Positions 33,544 to 45,835 of a DNA stretch of 64,000 nucleotides are shown piece by piece. Under the pieces are notes generated by a model. It did not search any database and was not told where the DNA came from. It worked only from the letters and a program-made list of their open reading frames with translations. The stretch's first letter is position 1. Every line of letters begins with the position of its first letter. The position numbers were made by a program, and so were the translations under genes. Location: positions 1 through 64,000 of the forward strand of contig QEYB01000282.1 of the NCBI GenBank assembly GCA_017562135.1, in the 5' to 3' direction. The DNA comes from Dipylidium caninum. Taxonomy: Eukaryota; Platyhelminthes; Cestoda; Cyclophyllidea; Dipylidiidae.

Positions 33544-36149
33544 CTTGCTTTTTCAGCGTCTTTACCAGAGTAAAAGAACTTAGTGGATAAAAACTGAGCT
33601 GTTTCTTTTTCCGGTTAACTTTGCGTAGATGTTGAATGTCGTAACCAGTAGTTCTCACTTAGTGTATTCGAGATTTTAGAGTTCACTCCTTACAGTAAGA
33701 CGTCGGTAAACGGTCACATTGAAGGTGGTTTTGGAGCTGTAAGACAGGGTCATTAATGGAATGGACTAATTTAGCACAAATTAAAATGAACTAGAAAATG
33801 GTCAGATTCTAGGCTGTTTAGGTCTCCTTTGTGAGATCGGGTATTCGCTTGGGACTTATTGTCGTGATATGTCGAGTTGTAAAGTCTTTTAATTCCATGT
33901 CTTTACTTTCGATCATGTCATTCTAGTTATCCCGAGAACTAATAAATTTTCGGTCATATTGCACACAACTAGAAAGGAGCATGACCGCTTGAGAGGAAGT
34001 TAGTTTGAGTACACTGATCTGTTTCTCCGTCCTCGTCTCCCCTCATTTCACATTTTTAAGCCAAACTTCTCGTATGCAAGCTGGTGGCCCAATTCGAATA
34101 GTATTTCCTCCAAAGGTAGCTGTGAAGACCTGCTCTCTTTTAGAAAATAATGTACATCGACATGATTGGAATTGAGCCACCTGTCGGGATATCTCATCTC
34201 AACTGCGCAATCTGCAGTCGTTAAACAAACGGACTTCGTGGAATAAGGTGGTAGTTATGGTTGCCCGCCAATTTGTTTCGTATCGTCTATCAATCACGCT
34301 ATAACATGACCCGGCGTGTGTCGATTACTCTTTTTATACGGTGGAGATTATATGAGCTATCTTTTGGTCGACAAGTTTGCAGCCGCATCACCCATTATTC
34401 TCGTAACACAATTGTGTGCAGCGTGGTGTGATGTGGTGGCATGTTGTTGGAGTTTTCCATTGAATAGTTTTATGTGCGCACCAAAAAAGTGACTTAGTTT
34501 TACTAGGTAGAAAAGAGGTAAATTTTAATTGAACTTATCTCGATGTCGCTGGAAGTGATACTAGGATTGGCTGCACTAATCTTCCATATGTTGAGAAAAT
34601 GCGATGATGGGAAGGCCTCGTCATCCTTTCGCTAGCAAATAAATGGGAAAGCCATAGTTGAGCTGTGAAGTTAAAGTAACAGTATCAGACAACCGCACTT
34701 TCGAAGTTGTCAAAATTTCCGCGGAAAGAGGACCAGTCCGTCTTGCATATTTACCTGTCTATTCGGATGAATTTATTCTCAGAATGGTTGATTTACCCGA
34801 TGTGAAATACTTTTACGCGGGAGGCCAGAAGTTAACCTCTCTTCTAATAGTAATTTCCATTATACTCAGTCGAACATAGTGTACTAAAAGTCAGGCCGGA
34901 GCCTTGCACAATATTATGAAAAAGCGCAACTTCGACAGTTGAAAAGGCACGATACTGCCAATGGTTACTGCCAAATTTCCAGATAACGCCATGAGCTCAC
35001 TCCAACCGCTAATTTTCACTTTGCCACAATCGAGAACGGATACACTATGAAAGAAAGGAAGAATAGCTCACTTAACGAGGTCCTAGTGTACCATCATGTC
35101 GCCTACCGTCATTCAAGTGAAATAAGTGCTTGAAGTTTTCTTATGTGGCATAAAACAATGCCTCCGCACTGGTCCGTTGGGGAAGGGCGCGAGGAGCCGA
35201 CTGCGAGGAGTCCGGAAGCTTTCTTATCCAGAATTGCTTCAATTTTGCCTCTTCATAACTCAGTTCTCTGGTTCAAACCCCCTTGTCCAGGTCACGTAGA
35301 TCATACGTTGTTGCATCCTATTTCATTTTTGCCGAGACATACGTAACCCGGACAGGTTGCCCCCGAGACGAATGCAGGGACCGTTGAGAATCGATTACAC
35401 CCACCTACTAATATTCAGTAAATTAGCTCTCAATTCCTGCTGCCCAGTGAGACGGGAATAAGATATTATGAGCACGACGGCACTGTCAGTCGATCCTGAT
35501 TCCGTTAGTCCTGTGTCGACGCTTTGTGTGTTGCACAACAAACTTATTTTTACTCATGTCATAATAACAAGTTTGCCATTGACGTCATTATGGCTGAACA
35601 ATTTATCGTCCCAATCAACTTCGGCATCGACTGAAAAACAACTACGTCATTTACACACTATGATTTGTAATTATTTCAAACCGATCGTATTGCTCGTAGG
35701 AACCTATTACTTCCCGGAAGACTGTCCCAGATACTTACGTTGCTGCTATCATTCCCTTGTTAGGAATTTATACGCATCGTCAATCAAATATCTCGGTAAC
35801 TGGAGTTGGCATCAATCTTGGAGTTGAGAGGGTCACTGGCCCCATGATCCTTCCATACACCCAATCCACGAATGCCTGGCTTCGATTTTTTCGGTTCTGC
35901 CCCCTCCTGATGATAATTTGAGATGATAACAAACGACTGCAAAAAGTTTGGCCACGCAGGTTGAAAACAACCTCATTTTGATGATAGCTACTGAAACATC
36001 GATTTAGATAAAAGCGAGAAAAACAGGTAATGAAACCCTCTTGTCGCAGATCTTACATTCTACTCACGCCAAGAACGAACTATCAGTAGCAATCTCGATT
36101 CCTACCATCGACTGATGCTACATCAAAATTGCAGTGTACCCACCGTCAG
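33544..36149. other. Intergenic between the DDX41 and PIAS 3' ends
   Basis: The two flanking genes converge here. Short frames are present (34658-34879 and 35468-35827 on plus) but lack family similarity or convincing splice partners. Nothing else is supported. Confidence 0.5.
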
Positions 36150-36323
36150 ATGTCTATTGCGGGTAAAGAACTGCGATTGCATCCGACGTGGGAGAGCAAA
36201 GGGGAGTCGGTGCCGCCTGATGACTCTTCTTCCCCATTCCCTCCAAAACGGACAGAATACAAGGTGTGGCGACATAAGAGAGAACCAGACAATTCAAGTT
36301 TTGTACGCACTCCCCTCAACTAC
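36150..36323 (+). other. Exon-like open stretch, unknown gene
   Basis: A 58-codon open stretch begins with ATG directly after an AG acceptor (CACCGTCAG) and ends at a consensus donor GTAAGT. Its composition looks coding (ELRLHPTWESKG, PPKRTEYKVWRHKREP). No downstream exon can be placed on plus before the antisense PIAS exons. It may be a first exon of an unresolved gene, a relic or chance. No family is recognised. Confidence 0.3.
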
Positions 36324-36526
36324 GTAAGTTTGTGCTGCACATGTTTAGCCTCGTCGCCGTATCCAGAGACAACCTGGACAAAACGAACATTTGACTTAAT
36401 TTCAGCTATCATTAACAGGCACGGTCAGCACGGTTTATTTAAATATTCCAATTTCTACTTACCACCTAAATTTCCATCACCACTAACTCACCTGGAGTAC
36501 GGCTCTTTTTGCGCCCGAGTTGAGGT

Positions 36527-36532
36527 TTTATT
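36527..36532 (-). terminator. Candidate polyadenylation signal for PIAS gene
   Basis: TTTATT on plus reads AATAAA on the minus strand, about 250 bp after the PIAS stop codon. Confidence 0.4.
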
Positions 36533-36724
36533 GCATTTGCATTCGTAAAACTCATCACTAAGTAAAACATCTTATAACAAGAGGATAAAGGATGGCGGAG
36601 ACAAAATAGACCAGAGGTTAAAGGAGAGAAAATAAAACACGAAAAGCGTAGCACAGCAAGTAGAGATATCGGCTGGCTGTGCTGCAGAAATCTTCATTCC
36701 CGCAGCAACGTAGACACCACGAAA

Positions 36725-36764
36725 CGTATATATATATGTATATATGTATATATACATATATACA
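36725..36764. repeat. TA-rich microsatellite with palindromic halves
   Basis: Alternating ATATATATGTATATATG and its near-mirror TATATACATATATAC form a hairpin-capable simple repeat just downstream of the PIAS stop codon. Confidence 0.7.
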
Positions 36765-36782
36765 GAGGGAAAAGCGGAGCAT

Positions 36783-39700
36783 TCAGCGATTTGGTGTAGA
36801 CCAGCCAGGAGGATGGGGGAGATCAAGGAAACCACCTTCTAAGTGGCGGGGGTCCCCTTTACGGGGAGGAGAAGAGGGGTGATTAGAGTGGGCATGGGGA
36901 GGCGAAAGGGAAGCACCGTAAAGACCCAATGATTGACCTCGGTGACAATTAACAGTGGACGATGTCACAGCGGCGGCAGTACCGGATAAAAGTGCAGAAG
37001 GCCAAAAATCCAGAATGGAAGAAGATGAGGCACCCTCTGTAAGAAATAAGGGACCTAAGGAGGATGAGAGGTGGAAAACGGAGTTGGTTGTGGTGTGGGT
37101 CCGCCATTGTTGTGATGACAACGGAAGAGAACTTGTGTGAGCTGGGGTTGGTGGTAAAAAAGAACGACGCGATGGTAACGAGGAATTGTTTTGATGCGCT
37201 GCCTTTGGAGGAGGACGGGCGTGGGATTGATGTACGCAGTAATTATGCTCATGCTACAAGGAACAAATATATCTGTATTAATAAAATTTTTAAATTTTGT
37301 TGATGCTGATAACCTAAACGCACTCAGCCTGAAACGAAAAGCGATCGCATTATAGTGTCTCCCAATGACAACAAGGTGTGTTGACCTTAGCCCTTCCTTC
37401 TGAAACTATCACATATCAACTATAAAGTCAGTAACAGATTTTTACCGGCCTATATTTTTATTAGAGAATGACTGTGAAAAAATTAAATGTATATGCGCAT
37501 GTAATTATAGTCGGATTTTAGGTATTTACTCCAAGGGAAAATGAAATCAAGCGAACACAAGAGAATTACTGAACTCGACCCACTGTAATTGTCAGACTTC
37601 TAATAACGTATTCATGTCTGCGACACAAGATTCCTTAAGTCCATAGGCAATATTAATTCTTACGTTCAAAAAGAAAGTCAAAAGGACAAATGAGAGACTG
37701 CCCAAATCGAATACTGGGCTTATTTAAAATATCTTTGACGAGGGTATCTCCTAGATCTTTAAGTATGTTTACAATTAAATATATAAACCACTATTACGCT
37801 CTCTTACCGTCTTTAGGTCAGCCAAGGCTTGCCCTATCTGCTGAGGTGTGAGTTGTGGATAAAGAGTTGCCATCTTAAGAAATAATTCCTTCGTTGCGGC
37901 CAGACTGACAGGAAAATTGGCAGCAGTAGTGGACATCGAGTAGGAAAAGGGGTTCATAAAAGCTGTCGTTGTTGCAGACTGTAGAGGGTTAGGCTTTGTC
38001 GCGATGTTACCAGTGGCGGAGGCATGACCCAGAGACAGTGGTGTGCGTGGGCTCGGCGTGGCCGAGTGCGAGCAAGGTCGAGATTCCGGGCAGACCAGTC
38101 GAAGGAAAGGCTTCGAGTCGGCTGGATAGGTGAGGGTTGAAATTGAGGAAGGAGGGTTGGAATGTGCATAAGCGATTGAACTATTACTGGATGTAACTGT
38201 ACCGAAATAAACAGAAAGTCAACTCAACAACACAAAATCAGCAGATATACAATTCGGATTGTGATAAGTCTGTCAGTTTTGGTGGTCAAACATTGCATCA
38301 AAACAGCAACAAGGTGAAAATCTTGAAATCGATCGACGAGCATTTAATACCTACTAATGTTGGGGAGCTTACTATAGCGTTAAAAAGTCCAGAATAATGT
38401 CCGCAAAAGTCGACAGCCGCAACAACACGTGCACACATACTCATAAGAAATTTACATGCAAATCTTTATTGAGATTTAATACCGCAACCGAGATATCGAA
38501 TTCAAACGTTGTCGATAACCCCCCAACGATGGACTTGAATAAGCAAGATAAAACGAGCCACAGCGGATGTCCGTAATTGATATTAACCACCATTAACCCA
38601 GACAAAATCCCGTGACAAATAAGCGCCTATGGCCGCGAAAATGCAGACGGCAAGGAAAACCAACAAAAACTTTCTACGATTCTTCCACCCTTCAAATAAA
38701 TATACGATTTACTGGTAACTAAAGAAAAGACTACGTAACAGATATCGTAAGCTTCAACATCGAGGCTGGAACGTCATAAAAACATGCAGGAACCCCAGTG
38801 AGAACTAGAGCATAGTAGGATGTCATTTAAATAAAAAAGCCCAGTGAATTTGATGGAAGCGACAGCTTCTTATTTGTGGATATATTTCACTGTACATACT
38901 TACAAGCACACATAAGGATCGAAGAGGAGCGTAAGAAACAAAGATGGAAAAGAAGAATTAAAATGCAACAGAATGTTAGTGAGGGTGTGTTAATTGGCCT
39001 CAAAAGATGATGGAAATCTGCAGACTGCGTGTATGTATGACCTGGAAATTCGCTTTTTGCACTTTCACTCTCGATGGCCTACAATACAAAAACGCAAAGT
39101 TGACCACCACAACCTCTCGTGATCAGCGGTCCTGCAAGCAATCAGAAACTCACCAAAAACAGACTATACGCAAGGACTCAAGATCGAAAATTAATCGCAC
39201 CAATATAAGTCGTATTTTCCACGGAACAAATGTCTCTTCAAAATACAAATACGACCTTTGAGCAGATTGGAGGCAAAGCAACGAACTGATATTGGACAAT
39301 TCAAGTTCTCAAAGAATTCAGGGTAATTAAATTTATTTATGAACTGTGTATTTTTAAAACTCAATGACAGCTTACAAAATGAAAATTAGCGGAGGGTAAA
39401 CAGAGATGAAGCACAAATTAAGCTAGAACATCTGCGACTTCCAACTTTTCAGAAAGGAACGGTGCAAGCTATCTTTCATGAGACCGCCAATATTTCTGAT
39501 ATCAAATAATCTTTTATCAAAACATATGAATAAAGGTGCGGGTTTGCATCATAAATTAGAGGTCAGTCGCTTACGAGATCCTAACAAAATATCCGAGAAC
39601 TCAGTCAGAAATAAAGGAGAATGGGATTACGTGATGACAAAAGATCTTGGGTTATAAAATGCGATCTAAGGGTGACAACAATAATATCATCATCGAAATT

Positions 39701-42700
39701 CATACAATTTAAGCGTTTTCGATACCGTACATTAAGTAATGGGAAAGGAATAAATTGATGAATGAATGTACCTGCACTACTGCACACTCAAGGGTTACAG
39801 AAAAATCTTTCGAATTTGAGAATGCGTAGAGGTATGCATTTAGTTGCGCAAGGATGTGGGTGAGTCAAGAAAAAAAGCGATGTTAATTCCATATTCAGAT
39901 GATGCTATTCAAAAATTATGTGGAATAAACGAAATCGCAACGTAGCGATAAGACATACATACACTTGGCGTGACAATGGAGGACTTTAAAAGGTTTGTCG
40001 TCCCATAACCAAACTACGTCAAATTCAATTGCCATAAGTACGCCTGTTGTGGAGTGACTACAGAAATATAAATCCAAACACTGGCGGATATGAGCATATA
40101 ATAACAATTCAACACAATGCCGTGCGATCTCATAAGTGTATCACTAACATTCAGTAGTTCTCTTCGCGTCCCAAACAACTGGTTTCAAAACAAACGTGTA
40201 AATAAAGCTAGCATCGATTTCTCTATCGGGCACCATAAAAAACGCAAATTTTATATTAGCAAAACGTGAAGAAAGCAAGGGGCGACCGGCACAAATCCAT
40301 CAATGGCGAAGGCAAATCGACAGGAGACATGAGTGAACGGCGTAACGACGACTAAACTAACCTGTCCGATTATGCTGCTGGTTGTTATGGTGGTAATTTT
40401 GGTGTATATGGTGGGAGTAGGCGCTGCGCTGGGATGAAAGACTATTGTGATATCCCAAAGGGACAGGAGCGACTCGCTTTGCTGAGACCTGTGTCAATGG
40501 CAAGGTTGACCCTGAGGGTTCGAAAGACAATGATGGATGGCGGTTGGTGGTTGGCGTTTCACCGCTGGCTCCAACTCATCATCCGACCCAGTCAAATCGA
40601 TCGTAAGCTGTAAATCACCAGTATTCTACAACAACAGGAAAATTTGCAAAGAATCAAAGTATTCCGCAAATTTCAGCGAAAATGTTCTCAATAATAACAT
40701 ACTAAGAAAGCAACTGGAGATGATCATAAAAGTAATATCCCAGCAAATTTTACCACAAAAAAGTATATTAGGTAATATAAGTGCAAACAACTTTAGATTT
40801 TGTCCGAATGAAACGCACAAGCGAATCTTGATTATTCCCACAAGGTAAACAGTTTGAGTCAGTCAACAAGTTCTGGTGAATACAAAACATAAGTGTCTTA
40901 GAAGACAGTCACATACCTCATTGGATCCGCCTGAATTGCTTCTTTTCGCACCAGATGTGGGTTGGCTGGTGTGAACAATTTCGTCGGTTGAAAGAGATGG
41001 CGACTGAGATTTACGAGAGGTACCACTGGTAGTAGATGACCTCATATGGGTCCAGGACCCGTCATCGTTGAATACTATTTCTTCCACATTTTCGGACAAC
41101 TTTGAGGCTAATATCTCCATCAAAAGGCTAAAACAAATCACCAACAAGGGGTTTTACCAGATTTCATAGGAACGACCAAATGTCTAACGTTCATCGTTTC
41201 CTAGAAAGAACGCGGCCGCAAAAATTTGAAATGGATAATACTTTCTTTCCTCTGGGACGCTAATATCTAATCTGCCGCAAAATAAGTTTTAAAGGTATCT
41301 TGAACCCACGATTAACCATAAAATGGTTACCAACGCATCCGTTATCAACACGTGATTGTTAAATGCCCTTAATAGTAATATAGTCTAAAAAGGAACTTAC
41401 CACATTCCTTAGCCAAATAATGTTATGTTGGATTGTAGAGCTATTAGCCCCTCTTTTCTAATTAACTATCTAGAGTTACCGTAATTCAACTTAGGCGACA
41501 TCAATGAAAAGCTGCCACAACTCTTCTGAAAGGTAAGCAACACATCTAAGACTGTGTGCTGAGCGCAGCTCGTAATTATTAAAAATCGAATCAAGGCGTA
41601 GACGTAACTGATATAGTGTAATAGAACCGAAAAAGACCTAAAATTAATGCAAATTGTCACAAAAAGCCTAAAGATGTTGTAGATTCTACCTAGTCCCAAG
41701 ACTAATCACATAGCTGTATATACGCATTCACGAATCGAAATTGCATTGGATCGCTTCTCGAAAAAATTGAACTACTACGAAATTTTCTACAAAGTAAAAA
41801 TGGGCAGAAACAAAAATTTAATTAAAGTGCATGGGAGCTAAACAGTTAAATATTTACATCCAGATAAAATTTTACCAATAAACAGCGAACTTACCCATCG
41901 ACAAACAACTCGCGAAAAGGAGTAAGGGAATCACAAACTGGACATTTCCAAGACGGTTTCCGCTCATTAATTAGAAGATAGGTGTCGGCATCATAACACT
42001 GAATATGTTGGCAGTTTTGGCCCCTTACGGGCAATTTAATACGGCATTTAGAAAGAGGACAGAGCAACTGCACAGGAAGGGTATTTTGAATCTGCAGATC
42101 ATCATCACTTTCGTCCCCTATGCCGTTGCCACCGCCAAAGGATGTAACATTGGCGGCAAGTTTCTCCACTATTTGTTTCTACAGGAAACAGTCACACGAA
42201 AATAGCAAACTATCACATGTTAACTGCGTGATTGGCCTTTATACAGGCAAAAATAGCAATTACAAGCATACAGTACACAAGAATGAAAATAGGCATTTTG
42301 GACCATTTTAAAAAAAACAAGGCAACTAGGGCCAACCTTGATAGCTGGAGCAGATTGATATGAATGAGTCCGAAGGGCTTCACAGAGCTCCTTGGTGGAA
42401 AGCTTTTGAACGAGGTACACGGCGAAAAAGTTATAACAAAATGTTGAGTAATCATGCCGCCAGGAAAGTTTCACGTGGTTGGATACATACGGAGAGACGC
42501 GTATCTAGGTATAAAGAAAATTCAAATACAGTAATGAATATTTCAAGGTATGGTAAGTTATCTAGGCACTCAGTGTAGCGTAAAGGAAACAAGTGCAACC
42601 AATTTTTAACCGATTTATGAACTATGACTTCGATAGGCAAACAAGATAAATTGAAATAAGCGCAATCCAGACTCGTTCCAGCAGACAAAAAACGAACCAT

Positions 42701-44280
42701 TGGAAAAAGCTTTGTGTGCCGTAGCAAAATCTTTCCATAAAACATAATTAATTAGACCCAATAATTTATACATGAAGCACAAAAAAGGTACATATTGAAG
42801 TGAAATTAGATATACCAAGGGTGTTATATTAACAGGCCTGCCGTGGCGTCGGCCATCCATATTAGATCTACAAGTAGGGAGCAATGGCGGAAGCACGGCT
42901 TGCTTTGTGTTCACCAAAACGCTGAGGTGTATCGGCATACTATCTACGAAAGGTGCGAGGTAAGATCTGTCAGCATCTGGAGAAGAGGCGGCAATAACCT
43001 TCGGCAACATCGATGATTCCAACTTCCCAAAACGCATCAATACCTGCACACCAAAACTCCTGCGGTTCCCATCTAGCCGATGGCTTTAAAAAAATCACAA
43101 CGGCATAAATAAAGTGAAAAGAGTAGACATAAATGTGTCTAGCTACGATCATAATCTATGAAAACATGATTACAAATAAATATTCTTCACATTTAACAAT
43201 TTTACACGTTTCAGTACAAAACCTCTATCGGAAAGGCATAACACCCATTCCTATAAATATGCCTACACTTTAAATTCCCCAAGCTTCTTCACATTTACAT
43301 GGTTAGCAAAAAACCAAAAATTTAAAAATAACACACAGATATAAAAATTAAACCTAAGAAAGTCGAGGCCTATTAAGCTCAGATCTTGGGATACCTGTGA
43401 TAGGTGATGGTTTCAGCTTGATCTGGATTAATGCGGAAAACCAATAGACGTTCATAAATCCGACTACCGGGAGTAAAATTGTTTTCTGAAGGAGTCATTA
43501 TAGTAGGAGGAATAATGATGTCCAGGACTTTATAAAAGGGAGACTCTTCAAAACGCAAAAGGGGACATGCTGGAAGACGTAAGATCGCGTCAGCTGAGAA
43601 GTGGAAAGAATAGTTACGACGGAACTGATAGCAGGTAAAACCACATAAGCAGAGCGGGTATTCGTAAAAGTTCGCGAAGAGAACAGAAAAAGAATCGGAT
43701 AAACACAATGATAGGCTAACCTGATGGCAGCTTTAAAAAACCATTGTTCGCATAGGAATTTACTCGATAAGTGTCATTAAAAAACCCAGATTTATGATGG
43801 TCTCGGTCATTTTGACAATTAATATCCCAATACTGAGAATGCAGAGGAATATTGGTGGACCCGATGGGACCGGAAGGCAAATCCGACTGAGCAAGTTGTT
43901 GATTGGTTGTTTGTAAATCAGAGACCCGATAAGGACTACAATTTGGTTGAACTCTCACTACTTGTAATGTGTCTGCATCATTACTATCTGGTTGAGTGCC
44001 GGAGTTCATTTCAGTTAATGAAGACCCTATCAAAAAGTACGTGCATTGATTTTACCCACGACTTAATAAAACTATAAAAAATGCTATGAAATATGCCTTA
44101 AGATCACCTGGGTGAGGACTATATCTCGGCATAGTTGTCTGCATTGCAAGGGCAACTTCAGAAATAAATTCGTCCGATGGCCCAACGTCAATATAATTAG
44201 CCAGCCTGACAATAAGCGAGTCCTTTAATCCAGTCGTCGGTAAACCAGCAGCTTTAAGCAGTCCCTCAAGCGTTTTTCTC
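36783..44280 (-). CDS. PIAS-family SUMO E3 ligase (SAP, PINIT, SP-RING), 5' end incomplete
   Basis: Nuclear E3 ligase that transfers SUMO from Ubc9 to chromatin and transcription proteins. Eleven exons join in phase: 44280-44108, 44026-43721, 43593-43395, 43059-42816, 42504-42337, 42178-41895, 41127-40917, 40607-40563, 40488-40362, 38196-37808 and 37253-36783, about 872 residues. Order: SAP helix pair (LEGLLKAAGLPTTGLKDSL), Asn/Ser-rich linker, PINIT domain with RPVNITPL, SP-RING (CPLSKCRIKLPVRG, C-H-QC, WKCPVCD), conserved VDGLLMEIL, a SUMO-interacting TIDLTGSDDE alone on a 45-nt exon, then a His/Asn- and Ser/Thr/Pro-rich tail of about 330 residues. The SAP exon starts mid-codon, so a short first exon is missing; ATGTCGAATAAAGG before GTAAAG at 44736 would fit the phase. 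Keeping the 74-nt intron at 40489-40562 would end the protein early. Confidence 0.9.
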
Positions 44281-45298
44281 CTGCATGAATGAATGTATTC
44301 CTATAGAGCGAAATAAGACGCCTAAAGAAGCAACCTTTAAGTCGGATTTAGTAAACATCCAAAGCCCCGCGATAGATCAACTAAGACGATATTAACAAAA
44401 CAAGTCATATTTCCACCTCAAACGTCAACCGTATACATTAATTCAAGGGGTTTTACCCCTCTAAAATATTTGGATTTAATACAGGGCTTATTTTATGGCT
44501 AGGTGTGACAGTATTCAAGAAAGTGATTGCATATCAGAGCATAAAACGAAAAACTAAGAAGGTATATGTTGATCTTCAAAGTCAACGTGATTAAGGCAAA
44601 ACGACGGAAGCCGTTCAGCTGTGAATTCCGGTAGTTGATTTTTTTTCCTCTCACAACATATTGCTGGCGTTCTCTTTTATTTTCTTTCTTTCCATTGACT
44701 CGGATTAAGCATTTGCCTTTACCCTTTATTCGACATAACGGAAGTGTGTAAGGAATTTGAAGTGATCAGTTTCGTAGTACGAAAGCAATTAGTTATATCT
44801 CTTGGAAAGTAAAACACTTTCGAGTCCTTTACTGAGCGAGACCTGAAAATTAAAACATTTGTGATGGAACTTCATAAGGTATAACCTTTTACTAAATCCG
44901 CTCGTCGTCGAAATTAGGAGCAACTTCTGCCAAAATGCGGAAAATGATACCGAGTGGACATCATTTTTGTGTGAAATGGTTAAGTTGGCTGATTGGATAA
45001 GCGGATTTATGGGCAAGTAATTCCCATAAAGATTCGGATTGTAGCGAACTTTGGCTTACTTCAGAGTTGATTGAGAAATTGAAGGCAGAGAGGATACTCA
45101 AACGTAAATATTAACAACATTTTGGCCATGGTTATACGTTTTACAATGAAATTATAAACGTCTTGAAGTTGTAATTTAAAATATAATATTTCGCTTGATA
45201 AGCAAAGGCATCCGCTTATTCCCGACGAATTGTTTATATCAATGACATAAATCGAAATCTTCATATCCAGTGTCTATTAGCATAAATCAAATTTTAAG
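44281..45298. promoter_or_regulatory. Divergent upstream region of PIAS and HMGB-like genes
   Basis: The interval between the oppositely oriented genes must contain both promoters and the missing first PIAS exon (candidate ATG at 44736, minus strand). Short frames here show no family similarity. No TATA box is clear. Confidence 0.4.
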
Positions 45299-45835
45299 AT
45301 GGTGAAGGATAAGTCTAAGCCGAAGAAGGCTCTCTCTCCCTACGTTTTTTTTGTTCAATCCATGCGTGAGGAACATAAGAAGAAAAACCCACTTGCCGCG
45401 ATCGACTTTTCGGCTTTTTCGAAGGAATGCTCCGCGAAATGGAAGGTAGGAATCGTTGTTTTATATTTGGTAGGTTCTGCCAGCCAAAGAACGGAAAAAG
45501 TATGAAGATATCGCTGCAAAGGACAAAGAGCGGTATCAAAAGGCGATGAAGAACTATACACCTCCTTCTAGCGACGATAAAAAGAAGAAAAAGAAAGATC
45601 CCAACGCTCCCAAGAAGCCCATGTCCGCTTTTTTCCTTTTTTGCCAAGACGAGAGGCCTAAAGTCCGAGAAGCCCACCCAGATTGGTCTGTCGGTCAGTG
45701 TTCGAAAGAACTCGCATCGCGGTGGGAACAATGCGAAAATAGGTCAAAATATGAAACCCAAGCCTCGCTAGAAAAGGCCAAATACCAGAGGCCATGGAAA
45801 AGTACAACGCGAAGAAGGGTGACGATAGCTCTTAA
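45299..45835 (+). CDS. HMGB-like protein with two HMG boxes; apparent frameshift near the end
   Basis: Architectural DNA-bending chromatin protein. Exon 1 (45299-45445) starts MVKDKSKPKKALSPYVFFVQ. A 28-nt GT-AG intron (45446-45473) is removed in phase, joining SAKWK to VLPAKERKKYEDIAAKDK, so HMG box A is complete. A lysine-rich linker (DDKKKKKKDPNAPKKP) leads to box B (MSAFFLFCQDERPKVREAHPDW, SRWEQ). At about 45786-45791 the frame slips: as written it reads KYQRPWKST and ends at 45875, but the frame one base over reads AMEKYNAKKGDDSS then TAA at 45835, the expected end of box B. One base is missing relative to the family, either an assembly error or a real mutation. There is no acidic tail, unlike vertebrate HMGB1-3. 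The start is the first ATG and fits the family. Confidence 0.85.

Noticed and set aside
36783..37303. Plus-strand ORFs at 36955-37303 as a gene
   Set aside because: They are antisense to the last PIAS exon, whose minus-strand frame joins in phase with the upstream exon.
40489..40562. Continuous coding through the 74-nt PIAS stretch
   Set aside because: It stops 11 codons after the first family-divergent residues, while splicing it joins two phase-0 exons and opens the long tail.
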